A stretch of DNA of 33,906 nt from DASUTB01 sp036374835. GTDB lineage: Bacteria > Actinomycetota > Actinomycetes > Jiangellales > Jiangellaceae. The translations under genes were made by a program, and so were the position numbers. Below the pieces are notes generated by a model. That model was not told the DNA's origin. It made no database searches and saw only the letters and a list, made by a program, of their open reading frames with translations. This document shows positions 21,886-29,872 of the stretch, piece after piece (position 1 is the stretch's first letter; each line of letters begins with the position of its first letter). The stretch spans positions 1 through 33,906 of the forward strand of contig DASUTB010000029.1 in the NCBI GenBank assembly GCA_036374835.1. Direction: 5' to 3'.

Positions 21886-22959
21886 ATGAGAAGACGGACG
21901 AGATCAAGCCTGCTGGTCGGGCTGCTGACAGTGGGCGCACTGGCAATCGCGACCCCGGCAGCTGGGAGCGGGCACTTCGAGGGCCCGCTGTTCGGGCTGG
22001 GAACGGACAGCGAGGGGGACGTGCTCGTCGCCGACGCCGGTCGAGGAGTCGCGCGGGCGGACGGAACTCTCATCGCCGCATTGCCCAACGTGACCGATGT
22101 CGCCGCCAGCGATCAAGAATGGCTGTGGGCGATCACCGGCATCGGTCCCGAGCCCACGGACCAGAAGCTGTTCAAGGTGTTCGAGGACGGCATCGTGACG
22201 GAGTTCGCCGATCTGGGTGCCTATGAGGCGAAATACAATCCACACCCGGCCGAGATCGACTCGAACCCGTTCAGCGTCATCGACCTGGGTGGAGGCGAGG
22301 CGGTCGTCGCCGACGCTGGAGGCAACACCGTACTCAAGATCAATAAGCACGGTAAGGTCAAGCTCATCGCTGTGCTGCCCGACGAGGTGGTGCCCACGGA
22401 CAACGCGAAGGCGATCATCGAGGAGATCGTCAGCAACCTGCTGGGCGAGGAGGTGAGCTGCGACGAAGGGCTGCCACCCGAGGCTCCTCCGGAGGCTCAC
22501 GAGGTCTGCGCACTGCCAGCCATGATCCCCGCCGAGCCGGTGGCCACGAGCGTCGCGATCGGACCAGACGGCGATTTCTACGTCGGCGAGCTGAAAGGCT
22601 TCCCGGCGCCGGTTGGGGAGTCAAAGGTGTGGCGCATCGCCTCGAACGCACGCAACGCCGACTGCAGCCGGAGCCCGCTGTGCTCGGTCGCCCACGACGG
22701 GTTCACGTCGATTGTCGATCTCTCCTTCGGTACGGACGGGACCCTGTTCGTGGCGGAGATGGACGAAAAGAGCTGGTTCGTTGTTGAACTGCTCCTGTTC
22801 GAAGGCCTGCCCGTTGACCTCGGGCTCGGAACCATCAACGCATGCGATACCGGTTGCGCGGTCGAGGTGGCCGGAATCCCCATGCTGTCTGCCATCACCG
22901 TGGACGGCGCCGGCGAACTCTGGCACGCCGAATTACCTGGAGTCGTCACGAGTCCCTGA
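21886..22959 (+). CDS. ScyD/ScyE-family secreted beta-propeller protein
   Basis: The product has 357 residues. A Sec signal peptide (MRRRTRSSLLVGLLTVGALAI is its start; cleavage probably near PAAGS) directs export; no lipobox is present. The mature part has NHL-like propeller blades: GLGTDSEGDVLVADAGRGVA, VIDLGGGEAVVADAGGNTVLKIN, VAIGPDGDFYVGELKGFPAP and LSFGTDGTLFVAEMDEKSW. GEAVVADAGGNT and FYVGELKGFP are the characteristic ScyD/ScyE blocks. That family was named from cyanobacterial scytonemin clusters, but relatives in actinobacteria lie outside such clusters and no scytonemin genes are near here. Two cysteine pairs (VSCDEGLPP..HEVCALP and DCSRSPLC) may form disulfides. A strong hairpin follows the stop. 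Confidence 0.85.
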   Translation: MRRRTRSSLLVGLLTVGALAIATPAAGSGHFEGPLFGLGTDSEGDVLVADAGRGVARADGTLIAALPNVTDVAASDQEWLWAITGIGPEPTDQKLFKVFEDGIVTEFADLGAYEAKYNPHPAEIDSNPFSVIDLGGGEAVVADAGGNTVLKINKHGKVKLIAVLPDEVVPTDNAKAIIEEIVSNLLGEEVSCDEGLPPEAPPEAHEVCALPAMIPAEPVATSVAIGPDGDFYVGELKGFPAPVGESKVWRIASNARNADCSRSPLCSVAHDGFTSIVDLSFGTDGTLFVAEMDEKSWFVVELLLFEGLPVDLGLGTINACDTGCAVEVAGIPMLSAITVDGAGELWHAELPGVVTSP

Positions 22960-22978
22960 TCGTCGACTACGTTCCGGA

Positions 22979-23015
22979 TTCGGAGCCGTCCTGAGCTCCT
23001 GGGGACGGCTCCGAA
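22979..23015 (+). terminator. Terminator-like hairpin after the ScyD-like gene
   Basis: TTCGGAGCCGTCC (22979-22991) and GGACGGCTCCGAA (23003-23015) are perfect 13-bp arms with an 11-nt loop, 20 nt after the stop codon. No T tract follows. It could also end the tRNA transcript coming from the other side. Confidence 0.8.
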
Positions 23016-23114
23016 CCGGTACGGACGGAGGAGGTGCAGCGAAAGGCGGCCTTTCCGAGCGTCGCTCGGGCACTCGGAAGGGACACCGTCAAAGGGGTAA
23101 AGCCCTGGTCAGAG

Positions 23115-23204
23115 TGGCGGTGGCGGTGGGATTTGAACCCACGGAGGAGTTGCCCCCTCACACGCTTTCGAGGCGTGCTCCTTCGGCCGCTCGGACACGC
23201 CACC
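23115..23204 (-). tRNA. tRNA-Ser (anticodon CGA)
   Basis: Read on the minus strand from 23204, the sequence starts GGTGGCGTGTCCGAGCGGCC. It has a 7-bp acceptor stem GGTGGCG/CGCCACC (23198-23204 with 23119-23125), the anticodon loop CTCGAAA with anticodon CGA, a long variable arm (type II, as serine tRNAs have) and the T arm GTGGG-TTCAAAT-CCCAC. The discriminator base is G (23118) and CCA is encoded (23115-23117). It reads UCG codons. It is downstream of tadA on the same strand but separated by a structured region. Confidence 0.97.
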
Positions 23205-23272
23205 GCGAAAGAGGGTACCTGAACGGTCCGGGCGAAGTCGAAGCGGTTGGGAGCCGAGCTGACCCTTGCCGA

Positions 23273-23321
23273 TGATCACCGGCACTTCTAACACCGTGTA
23301 TATGAAAAGTGCCGATGATCA
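23273..23321. terminator. Imperfect palindrome between tadA and tRNA-Ser
   Basis: TGATCACCGGCACTT (23273-23287) pairs with AAGTGCCGATGATCA (23307-23321) at 14 of 15 positions around a 19-nt loop, and the loop contains ACAC-C-GTGT. Equivalently TGCCGATGATCAC occurs twice as a direct repeat. It lies 22 nt beyond the tadA stop, so it may terminate that operon. Confidence 0.6.
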
Positions 23322-23342
23322 CGGGGCCGGAGCCTCGGAGCG

Positions 23343-23810
23343 TCAGTCGGCGCGGTGCCCGGCGAAGAAATCTCGGATCAGCTGCCCGCACTCGTCCTCG
23401 AGTACACCGCTGACCACTTCCGGACGGTGGTTCAGTCGCCGGTCGCGGACGACGTCCCACAGTGAGCCGACGGCGCCCGCCTTGGGGTCGAAGGCACCGA
23501 ACACGAGCCGATCGACCCGTGCGAGCACGAGCGCGCCGGCGCACATCGTGCACGGCTCGAGCGTGACGACGAGCGTGCATCCGTCCAGCCGCCAGGTGCC
23601 GAGGGACGAGGCCGCCATGCGCAGGGCCACGACCTCGGCGTGGGCCGTGGGGTCGGACGTCGCCTCCCGAGCGTTCGCACCCCGCCCGATCGGCTCGCCG
23701 TCCTCGTCGATCACGACCGCACCGATCGGCACGTCGCCGGTGTCCAGCGCCGTCCTTGCTTCGGACAACGCCGCACGCATCACCGGCTCGTACCGGCTTT
23801 GGACGGTCAA
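23343..23810 (-). CDS. tadA: tRNA-specific adenosine deaminase TadA
   Basis: The product has 155 residues when started at the TTG at 23810, which overlaps the stop of the upstream gene (TTGA); starts at GTG 23783 or ATG 23780 are possible but would trim the first helix (YEPVMRAALSEARTA). TadA converts adenosine 34 to inosine in tRNA-Arg(ACG). The zinc and catalytic motifs are TAHAEVVALR (His and catalytic Glu) and TLEPCTMCAGALV (two Cys). VPIGAVVIDEDGEPIGRGAN and SDPTAH match the family closely. The end is VLEDECGQLIRDFFAGHR, as usual. It is coupled to the TadA-associated gene upstream. Confidence 0.94.
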   Translation of the reverse strand: MTVQSRYEPVMRAALSEARTALDTGDVPIGAVVIDEDGEPIGRGANAREATSDPTAHAEVVALRMAASSLGTWRLDGCTLVVTLEPCTMCAGALVLARVDRLVFGAFDPKAGAVGSLWDVVRDRRLNHRPEVVSGVLEDECGQLIRDFFAGHRAD

Positions 23811-24292
23811 TTCAGAACCGAGTCGATCGCCTGTTCGTACTGGTCGCCGAAGCCGAGCCGGTCGGCAAGCTCACCGAGCATCTCCTCGGGATACAGGTCG
23901 AGGTCGTCGCATACCGAGGCGAGCCCGGCCGATTCGACGCCGAGGTCGGCGACGATCGAGAGGTCGCCGGCCGGCTGGACCCGTTCTTCGTCGTCGGGCA
24001 GCGGCAGGCCGAGCTCTTCCATCACGGCTTCGGCCAGTGGCCATTCGGTCGATGCGGTGACATCGGACAACAGGTACCTCACGCCCGAGGTCGTCACGCG
24101 GATCAGCACGAAGAAATCCTCGTCGACTGAAATGAGTCCTAAGGCTCCGGTCTCACCGGACAGTTGCCGGACGGCCGCGACGAGCGTGGGTAGGTCGTTG
24201 GCGTACCTCGTGGGCAGGTTGTCGACATGCCACTGCCCTTGTTCGCGATATGCGGCCAGCACGAAGTCCACCCCGCCGCCTTCGTCGACCAT
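23807..24292 (-). CDS. tRNA adenosine deaminase-associated protein
   Basis: The product has 161 residues and is strongly acidic. It is immediately upstream of tadA with overlapping stop and start. The sequence VDFVLAAYREQGQWHVDNLP, then ALGLISVDEDFFVLIRV, and RYLLSDVTASTEWPLAEAVMEELGLPLP (written as separate pieces) and YPEEMLGELADRLGFGDQYE fits the actinobacterial family known only by its position next to tadA (TIGR03941). Role unknown; a partner or regulator of TadA is assumed from the constant neighbourhood. GAAGGG upstream of ATG 24292 is a weak ribosome site. Confidence 0.9.
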   Translation of the reverse strand: MVDEGGGVDFVLAAYREQGQWHVDNLPTRYANDLPTLVAAVRQLSGETGALGLISVDEDFFVLIRVTTSGVRYLLSDVTASTEWPLAEAVMEELGLPLPDDEERVQPAGDLSIVADLGVESAGLASVCDDLDLYPEEMLGELADRLGFGDQYEQAIDSVLN

Positions 24293-24324
24293 GTTCGCTC
24301 GCTGCCCTTCTGCGACGCCGCCCT

Positions 24325-24348
24325 TCGATGCGCCGCCGCTGGCGCATC
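24325..24348. promoter_or_regulatory. 9-bp inverted repeat upstream of the TadA-associated gene
   Basis: CGATGCGCC (24325-24333) and GGCGCATCG (24340-24348) are perfect arms around 6 nt. It lies 33 bp upstream of the start of the TadA-associated gene and 112 bp past the small ORF at 24460. It could be an operator or a short terminator for that ORF. Confidence 0.4.
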
Positions 24349-24459
24349 GACAGTTATGCTCCCGAAAACCCGGCGGTTACGCCAGGCTTTTGCTAAAGAT
24401 CCATCAGAACGTGATCTGGCTACGTCCTCACACCTGGGGCGTGTTGTCGCGGCGCGGCG

Positions 24460-24675
24460 TCAACGCAGGCCACGACGCTGGCGACTGATGCGAAGCCGGG
24501 CGGTACCGGAACGCCACGGTGCGGCGCGTGCGACGCGCGCCCGGGCCGAAGCGATCTCGCGTAGGAGCACGGCACGGCGATGCAGCCGTTCCGCATCGGC
24601 GACGGGCCGGGAGTCTTGGTCGCGATACTCGGGGTCACCGCCATCATTGAAGTCGGTGGTGCGACCGTCAGGCAT
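24460..24675 (-). CDS. Small hypothetical protein (71 aa)
   Basis: The frame begins at an ATG preceded at 9 nt by GGAGGAGGT, one of the strongest ribosome sites in the window, which is the main reason to accept it. The first 30 residues are acidic and polar (MPDGRTTDFNDGGDPEYRDQ), the middle is a helix (DAERLHRRAVLLREIASARA) and the end is very Arg-rich (RSGTARLRISRQRRGLR). This split charge pattern could suit a nucleic-acid- or ribosome-associated peptide, but I do not recognise it. It is divergent from upp, with 94 bp between them. Confidence 0.6.
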   Translation of the reverse strand: MPDGRTTDFNDGGDPEYRDQDSRPVADAERLHRRAVLLREIASARARVARAAPWRSGTARLRISRQRRGLR

Positions 24676-24769
24676 CGGGAGCTACCTCCTCCTGGAACGA
24701 CCCCGCTCTCTGGACGCTAGCACCGCAGTAGCGCCGGGTCGAGAGGGTCTAGCTGATAGGTTCGCTCGC

Positions 24770-25411
24770 ATGCACCTCCTGGAAGTCGATCATCCTCTGG
24801 TTGCGCACAAGCTCACCGTCCTGCGAGACGAGACGACGGACTCGCCGACGTTCCGCCGGCTCACCGACGAACTCGTGACACTGCTCGCGTACGAAGCGAC
24901 GCGGGACGCCCGCGTCGCCGAAGTGTCGATCACCACGCCGATCCAGGCTGCCACCGGGCTCCGCCTCTCTCGTCCGAAGCCGCTCGTCGTGCCGATCCTG
25001 CGGGCCGGCCTGGGCATGCTGGACGGAATGACGCGCCTGCTGCCGACCGCGGAGGTCGGATTCCTCGGCATGATCCGGGACGAGAAGACGCTCCAGGCCA
25101 CGACGTACGCCACCCGGCTGCCGGACGACCTGACCGGTCGCCAGTGTTATCTGCTCGACCCGATGCTGGCCACCGGGGGCACGCTCGCCGCGGCGATCAA
25201 CTACGTCGTCGAGCGCGGTGCGGACCACATCACGGCGGTGTGCCTGCTCGCGGCGCCGGAAGGTATCGCACACGTCAAGGCTGAGACCGAGCAGCTCGGC
25301 ATACCGGTGACGGTGGTGACCGCGGCCGTGGACGAGCGACTCAACAGCAAGGGCTATATCGTGCCGGGTCTCGGCGACGCGGGTGACCGTTTGTACGGCA
25401 TCGCCGACTGA
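24770..25411 (+). CDS. upp: Uracil phosphoribosyltransferase
   Basis: The product has 213 residues, the usual length. It makes UMP from uracil and PRPP in pyrimidine salvage in the cytoplasm. The family start VDHPLVAHKLTVLRDETTDSP, written here in two parts (VDHPLVAHKL and LRDETTDSPTFRRL), the block VPILRAGLGMLDGM, the PRPP-binding LLDPMLATGGTLAAAI and the uracil-binding C-terminus NSKGYIVPGLGDAGDRLYG are all intact. No Shine-Dalgarno is visible before the ATG; GATAGG (24755-24760) lies 9 nt upstream, so a very short leader is possible. It is convergent with the transhydrogenase operon. Confidence 0.96.
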   Translation: MHLLEVDHPLVAHKLTVLRDETTDSPTFRRLTDELVTLLAYEATRDARVAEVSITTPIQAATGLRLSRPKPLVVPILRAGLGMLDGMTRLLPTAEVGFLGMIRDEKTLQATTYATRLPDDLTGRQCYLLDPMLATGGTLAAAINYVVERGADHITAVCLLAAPEGIAHVKAETEQLGIPVTVVTAAVDERLNSKGYIVPGLGDAGDRLYGIAD

Positions 25412-25441
25412 CGAATGACCCTACGCAGGATGTAACGGTTC

Positions 25442-25479
25442 GCGTCTCTTTGAAGAGGCGCTAACGATGCCGAAGCGGC
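25442..25479. terminator. Double hairpin between convergent upp and pntB
   Basis: GCGTCTC (25442-25448) pairs with GAGGCGC (25455-25461), and GCCG/CGGC (25469-25472 with 25476-25479) forms a second small hairpin. The region lies between two converging genes and may work in both directions; TTTA and CTTTAG follow on the plus strand. Confidence 0.6.
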
Positions 25480-25496
25480 GTTTACGTGATCATTCT

Positions 25497-26867
25497 TTAG
25501 TTGAGGGCTTTGACGGCGGCAACGAGCTTGGTCAACGACTCCTTGGCGTCGCCGAACAGCATCGTGGTCTTCGGGTCGTACATGAGCTCGTTGCCGATGC
25601 CGGCGAACCCGGGCCGCATCGAGCGCTTGAGGAAAACGACCGACTTCGCGTTGTCGACGTCCAGGATCGGCATGCCGTAGATCGGCGCGCCCGGATTCGT
25701 CTTCGCCGCCGGATTGACGACGTCGTTGGCACCGACGATCAGCGCGACGTCGGTGGTCCGAAACTCGGCGTTGGCCGTGCCCATCTCGAGTAGCCGCTCG
25801 TAAGGGACGTTCGCCTCAGCGAGCAGCACGTTCATGTGCCCGGGCATCCGTCCGGCGACCGGGTGGATCGCGTATGACACCTCGACGCCGCGGCTCTCGA
25901 GCAGGTCGGCGAGCTCGTTCACGGTGTGCTGTGCCTGCGCGACCGCCAGCCCGTACCCGGGGACGACCATCACCTTGCGCGCGAATCCGAGCATGATCGC
26001 GATGTCTTCCGGCCCAGCTGAGTGGACCGGGCGATCGGCACCGTCTCCGGCGGCGCCCGCGGCCGCACCCGAGCGGAACGCGCCGAACAGGATCGCAACG
26101 ACCGACCGGCCCATGGCCGCGGCCATCATGCGAGTCAGGATCGAACCGCTGGCGCCGACGAGCGTGCCGCCGATCAGCAACAGCGCGTTGCCGAGTACGT
26201 AGCCGCTTGCCGCGACGGCCAGCCCGGTCATCGCGTTGAGCAACGAGATGACGATGGGGACGTCCGCCCCGCCGACGGGCAGCACCAGCAGCACGCCGAC
26301 GAGCAGTGCCACCGCGCCGAGGATCGCGCCGAGCCCGAGCGATTCGGTCGCATATGAGACACCGAGCATTACGGCCGTCGCGATCAGCGAAGCGCTGAAC
26401 AGCACGGGTCCGGCCGGCGGGATGACCGGCCGTGTCGTCATCAGCTCCTGCAGCTTGAGGAACGTCACCACCGACCCGCTGAACGCCACGCTCCCGATGG
26501 CAATGGTCGCGACCGCGGCGGCAAGCGGGACGATCGGCTCGGCCTCGGTCAGCTCCAGATACGCGACCAGCGCGGCGGCGCCACCGCCGACGCCGTTGAA
26601 CAACGCCACCAGCTGCGGCATCGCGGTCATCGCGACCCGGCGAGCCGCCGGCACACCGATCACACAGCCGACCACGATCGCGCCGAAGATCCACGGCAGG
26701 TTGTCCAGGTCGTATGCGAGGAACGTCACCACCATCGCGACCGCCGCGCCGATCGCTCCGATCAGCGTGCCGAGCCGGGCCGTCTTGGGGGACGACAGGC
26801 CTTTCAACGACAGCACGAAGCAGACGGCCGCGATCAGGTACGCGACCTGTGCCCACACCGGGATCAT
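25497..26867 (-). CDS. pntB: NAD(P) transhydrogenase subunit beta
   Basis: The product has 456 residues. It is the proton-translocating membrane domain II plus NADP(H)-binding domain III of transhydrogenase, which uses the proton gradient to reduce NADP+ with NADH. Its first ~270 residues hold about eight to nine hydrophobic helices beginning VAYLIAAVCFVLSLKGLS. The C-terminal domain has VVPGYGLAVAQAQHTV (nucleotide site), IHPVAGRMPGHMNVLLAEA, GANDVVNPAAKTNPG, and GDAKESLTKLV at the end. The ATG overlaps the pntAB stop (ATGA). All motifs are intact. Confidence 0.97.
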   Translation of the reverse strand: MIPVWAQVAYLIAAVCFVLSLKGLSSPKTARLGTLIGAIGAAVAMVVTFLAYDLDNLPWIFGAIVVGCVIGVPAARRVAMTAMPQLVALFNGVGGGAAALVAYLELTEAEPIVPLAAAVATIAIGSVAFSGSVVTFLKLQELMTTRPVIPPAGPVLFSASLIATAVMLGVSYATESLGLGAILGAVALLVGVLLVLPVGGADVPIVISLLNAMTGLAVAASGYVLGNALLLIGGTLVGASGSILTRMMAAAMGRSVVAILFGAFRSGAAAGAAGDGADRPVHSAGPEDIAIMLGFARKVMVVPGYGLAVAQAQHTVNELADLLESRGVEVSYAIHPVAGRMPGHMNVLLAEANVPYERLLEMGTANAEFRTTDVALIVGANDVVNPAAKTNPGAPIYGMPILDVDNAKSVVFLKRSMRPGFAGIGNELMYDPKTTMLFGDAKESLTKLVAAVKALN

Positions 26868-27193
26868 CGCGGACCCCCGTTGGTGCTTGGCGCATCGGCG
26901 GCTCCGCCGCGGGCCGGCCCCTTCTTGAACATCTCGAGCATGCGGTCGGTGACGACGAAGCCGCCCACCAGGTTGAGCGTCGCAAGCACGACCGCAATCA
27001 ATCCCAGCACCAGCCCGAACGTTGACTCGGCATGGCCGGTGACGATCACCGCGCCGACGAGGATGATGCCGTGGATGGCGTTCGCGCCGGACATCAGCGG
27101 CGTGTGCAGCGTGGTCGACACTTTGGAGACGACCTCGTATCCGGTGAAGATCGCCAACACGAAGATCGTGAGCAGGGCTATCGATGGATCCAT
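26864..27193 (-). CDS. pntAB: NAD(P) transhydrogenase subunit alpha, membrane part
   Basis: The product has 109 residues and three hydrophobic helices (IALLTIFVLAIFTGYEVV, NAIHGIILVGAVIVTG, FGLVLGLIAVVLATLNLVGG). The conserved KVSTTLHTPLMSGANAIHGI links helices 1 and 2. FVVTDRMLEMF and a short Pro/Gly tail end it. As in many bacteria, the alpha subunit is split in two; this is the membrane piece, located between the soluble alpha gene (17 bp upstream) and pntB. Confidence 0.96.
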   Translation of the reverse strand: MDPSIALLTIFVLAIFTGYEVVSKVSTTLHTPLMSGANAIHGIILVGAVIVTGHAESTFGLVLGLIAVVLATLNLVGGFVVTDRMLEMFKKGPARGGAADAPSTNGGPR

Positions 27194-27210
27194 GGTGTCC
27201 TTACTGCTCC

Positions 27211-28332
27211 TTACTTCTGCAGCAGTGCGCGCGCCGACTCATGCCGGGCTTCGCCGTTGTGGGTGACGCATGCGCCGTCGATGATCTCGTCGTCGAAATC
27301 GAGGGCCAGGCTGCCGTCGTCGGCGATCATCAGCCGGAGCAGCTCGGTGATGTTGGCGGCGTACAACCGGCTGGCCTGGGCCGGCATCTGGCTCGGTACC
27401 GCCTCCGCGCCCCACACGAGCGCGCCACCGATGGTCACCTCGTCCCCGGCGACCGACCCCTCGACGTTGCCTCCGGTCTCGGCGGCGAGATCGACCACCA
27501 CCGAGCCCGGTCGCATCTTCTCGATCGCGCCGCGCTCGACCAGCAGCGGCGCCGCTCGCCCCGGCACCGCCGCCGTGGTGATGAGGACGTCCGCCGCCGC
27601 GACATGGGGTTCGAGCAGCTCGCGCTGGACGCGGGCCCGCTCCTCACCCATTTCGCGCGCATAGCCGCCGGCTCCCTCGAGGCTGGGCAGATCCAGCTCG
27701 ACGAACTGGGCGCCGAGGCTGCGGACCTCCTCGGCCGCCGCGGCGCGCACATCGTACGCGGACACCTGTGCACCGAGCCGGCGGGCGGTCGCGATCGCCT
27801 GCAGCCCCGCGACCCCGGCGCCGAGTACCAGGACCCTTGCCGGCGGGACGGTGCCCGCCGCGGTCATGAACATCGGAAAGAACTTCGAGGACCGTTCGGC
27901 GGCGACGATCACCGCTCGGTAGCCGGCGACGAGCGCCTGCGACGACAAGGCGTCCATGGCCTGGGCTCGGGAGATCCGCGGAACGAGCTCCATGGAGAAC
28001 GAGCTGATCTTGTTGTCGAGCAACGTCCGTACAAGATCCGTGTTCGCGGCGATGGGCAGGAACGAGATGGTGACCGTATTGGCGGCCAGCTCACGTGCCC
28101 GGGCGACGGCCGGCGGCTGCACGCTGAGCACGACCGAAGCCTCGTTCAACGGATCGTCGGTGACTTCGGCGCCCGCCTCGGTGTACGCCTCGTCGGCGTA
28201 GCCCGCGGCCTGCCCCGCATTGGTCTCTACCCGCACCTTGACGCCGGCCGCGGTAAGCCGGCCCACCATTTCGGGGACCAGGGCGACCCGGCGCTCGTGC
28301 GGCGCGCTCTCGCGAATAACTGCGACGTTCAT
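27211..28332 (-). CDS. pntAA: NAD(P) transhydrogenase subunit alpha, NAD(H)-binding part
   Basis: The product has 373 residues. It starts VIRESAPHERRVALVPEMV, the signature of the alanine-dehydrogenase/transhydrogenase group. The Rossmann site is VLVLGAGVAGLQAIATARRLGA, split here as VLVLGAGVAGLQAI and RRLGAQVSAYDVR, followed by ADVLITTAAVPGRAAPLLV and MRPGSVVVDLAAETGGNVE. This is cytoplasmic domain I, which binds NAD(H). There is no Shine-Dalgarno before ATG 28332; GGTAACGT (28351-28344) would suit a leaderless or near-leaderless start. A CRP/GlxR-like palindrome lies 40-55 bp upstream of the ATG. It heads the pntAA-pntAB-pntB operon. Confidence 0.96.
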   Translation of the reverse strand: MNVAVIRESAPHERRVALVPEMVGRLTAAGVKVRVETNAGQAAGYADEAYTEAGAEVTDDPLNEASVVLSVQPPAVARARELAANTVTISFLPIAANTDLVRTLLDNKISSFSMELVPRISRAQAMDALSSQALVAGYRAVIVAAERSSKFFPMFMTAAGTVPPARVLVLGAGVAGLQAIATARRLGAQVSAYDVRAAAAEEVRSLGAQFVELDLPSLEGAGGYAREMGEERARVQRELLEPHVAAADVLITTAAVPGRAAPLLVERGAIEKMRPGSVVVDLAAETGGNVEGSVAGDEVTIGGALVWGAEAVPSQMPAQASRLYAANITELLRLMIADDGSLALDFDDEIIDGACVTHNGEARHESARALLQK

Positions 28333-28371
28333 CGCGAACGCACGTTACCGGTAGGCAGGTCGGGTTGCCGA

Positions 28372-28387
28372 CGTGAGGTACCTCACA
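28372..28387. promoter_or_regulatory. CRP/GlxR-like binding site upstream of pntAA
   Basis: CGTGAGGTACCTCACA contains a perfect 14-bp palindrome GTGAGGTACCTCAC (28373-28386). It matches 11 of 12 fixed positions of the actinobacterial GlxR/CRP site TGTGAnnTAnnTCACA. It also fits the Rex box TTGTGA-N6-TCACAA at 10 of 12 positions (28371-28388). It is the only strong palindrome between pntAA and nhaA and lies upstream of the pnt operon. Confidence 0.65.
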
Positions 28388-28428
28388 AGTGTCGGAGCGC
28401 CGATGTTCAACCCCGGGTTACGGTCCGT

Positions 28429-29844
28429 TCAACCAGTGGCTGAACGTCCTGGACGGTCACCTACCTGATCATCTGTATCGGCCGCCGCGGCGGGGGCTCG
28501 GCAGGTCGCGAGCAGAATGACGACGCCAAGCACGGCGGCGATCACCGAGCCGCCGAGGATGCCTACTTTCGCCTCGGCGAGCAGCAGTTCGCCGGCGGGG
28601 AACGCCAGGTCTGCGATGAACAGCGAGACGGTGAAACCGATCCCGGCCACCATGGCCAGCCCGATGATCGCGGGCCAGCTGAGCCCGTCGGGCTTGCGCC
28701 CGAGTCCGAGTGCGACCGCGAGCCAGGCGGCAAGTGTGATGCCGACCGTCTTGCCGACGACCAGGCCGGCGACGATGCCGATGGTGACCTGTGCGGTCGC
28801 CGCCTCGCCAAGCACGCCGCCGCGGAGGTAGATCCCCGCATTGGCCAGGGCGAAGATCGGCAGCACCACGTAGGCACTCCACGGGTGCAGATACTTCTCC
28901 AGCCGTTCGGCCACGGAGACCGTCTCGCCGAGCAGGAAGCGCGCCCGGCGCACGTACTCCGCGCTCATTCGTTCGGGCTTGTTCCGCTGGATGTACGCCC
29001 GTGCCTGGTCCTGGTCGAGTAGCGGCCATGCGGGTGCCAGCACGCCGAGGATCACACCGGCGACGGTGGCGTGCACACCGGATTGGTAGACGGCGAGCCA
29101 GACAACCGCGCCGATGGTGACGTACACCGCAAGCGACCACACATGGGAACGCTGGAGCACCACCACGGCGACGATGCCCACCGCGGCCACGCCGAGCCAC
29201 ATCAGCGACACCCTCTCGGTGTAGAACACCGCGATCACGGTGATCGCGCCAAGGTCGTCGACGATGGCCAGCGTCAGCATGAAGATCCGGGCGGACGACG
29301 GCAGGCGCCGTCCCAGCACCGCGATCACACCCAGCGCGAACGCGATGTCGGTCGCCATCGGGATGCCCCATCCGGCGGCGGCGGCCCCGGACGGGTTGAA
29401 AACCCAATAGATCGCCGCCGGAACCGCCATACCGCCGATTGCGGCGGCGATCGGGACGGCCGCCCGTCGCGGGTCACGCAACTCGCCCCGCACCATCTCG
29501 TATTTGATCTCAAGACCCACGACGAGAAAGAAGATCGTCATCAGCGCGTCGTTGACCCAGTGCCGCAGGTCATCGGTCAGTTCCCAGTTCGCCACCCCGA
29601 TCGTGATCTCGGTGCCCCAGAACTGCTCATACGTCTCGGACCAGGCGGAGTTCGCCCAGAACAAGGCGATCAGGGCCGCCACGAGCAGGATGATGCCACC
29701 GGCCGCCTCGACGCGGAGGAACGATGCGATCGGCCGGCCGATCGTGCGGGCGAGCCGCCGCTCGCTCAACAGCCATACCGGCCCGGTACGCCAGATACCC
29801 TCGCGGTCGGCGTCCTCGTCGTCAGATCGGTATGGAATGCTCAC
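28429..29844 (-). CDS. nhaA: Na+/H+ antiporter NhaA
   Basis: The product has 471 residues, longer than the 388 of E. coli NhaA because of N- and C-terminal hydrophilic tails. The start is GTG 29844. Core sequence: FLRVEAAGGIILLVAALIAL, DALMTIFFLVVGLEIKYEMV, GWGIPMATDIAFALGVIAVL, and TLAIVDDLGAITVIAVFY, where the adjacent Asp pair is the ion-binding site. The later GFTVSLFIADLAF is also typical. It exchanges sodium for protons at the cytoplasmic membrane. The long N-terminal tail (about 30 residues, acidic) and the C-terminal tail rich in Asp and Arg are common in actinobacterial forms. A short hairpin (CGTTCA/TGAACG) spans its stop codon. Confidence 0.96.
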   Translation of the reverse strand: MSIPYRSDDEDADREGIWRTGPVWLLSERRLARTIGRPIASFLRVEAAGGIILLVAALIALFWANSAWSETYEQFWGTEITIGVANWELTDDLRHWVNDALMTIFFLVVGLEIKYEMVRGELRDPRRAAVPIAAAIGGMAVPAAIYWVFNPSGAAAAGWGIPMATDIAFALGVIAVLGRRLPSSARIFMLTLAIVDDLGAITVIAVFYTERVSLMWLGVAAVGIVAVVVLQRSHVWSLAVYVTIGAVVWLAVYQSGVHATVAGVILGVLAPAWPLLDQDQARAYIQRNKPERMSAEYVRRARFLLGETVSVAERLEKYLHPWSAYVVLPIFALANAGIYLRGGVLGEAATAQVTIGIVAGLVVGKTVGITLAAWLAVALGLGRKPDGLSWPAIIGLAMVAGIGFTVSLFIADLAFPAGELLLAEAKVGILGGSVIAAVLGVVILLATCRAPAAAADTDDQVGDRPGRSATG

Positions 29845-29872
29845 CGCCCCAAAGGTATCGAGCGTTGGCCTC

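Noticed and set aside
22967..23222. Short open frames on both strands across the tRNA-Ser gene
   Set aside because: They are translations of the tRNA and its flanks, a frequent annotation artefact.
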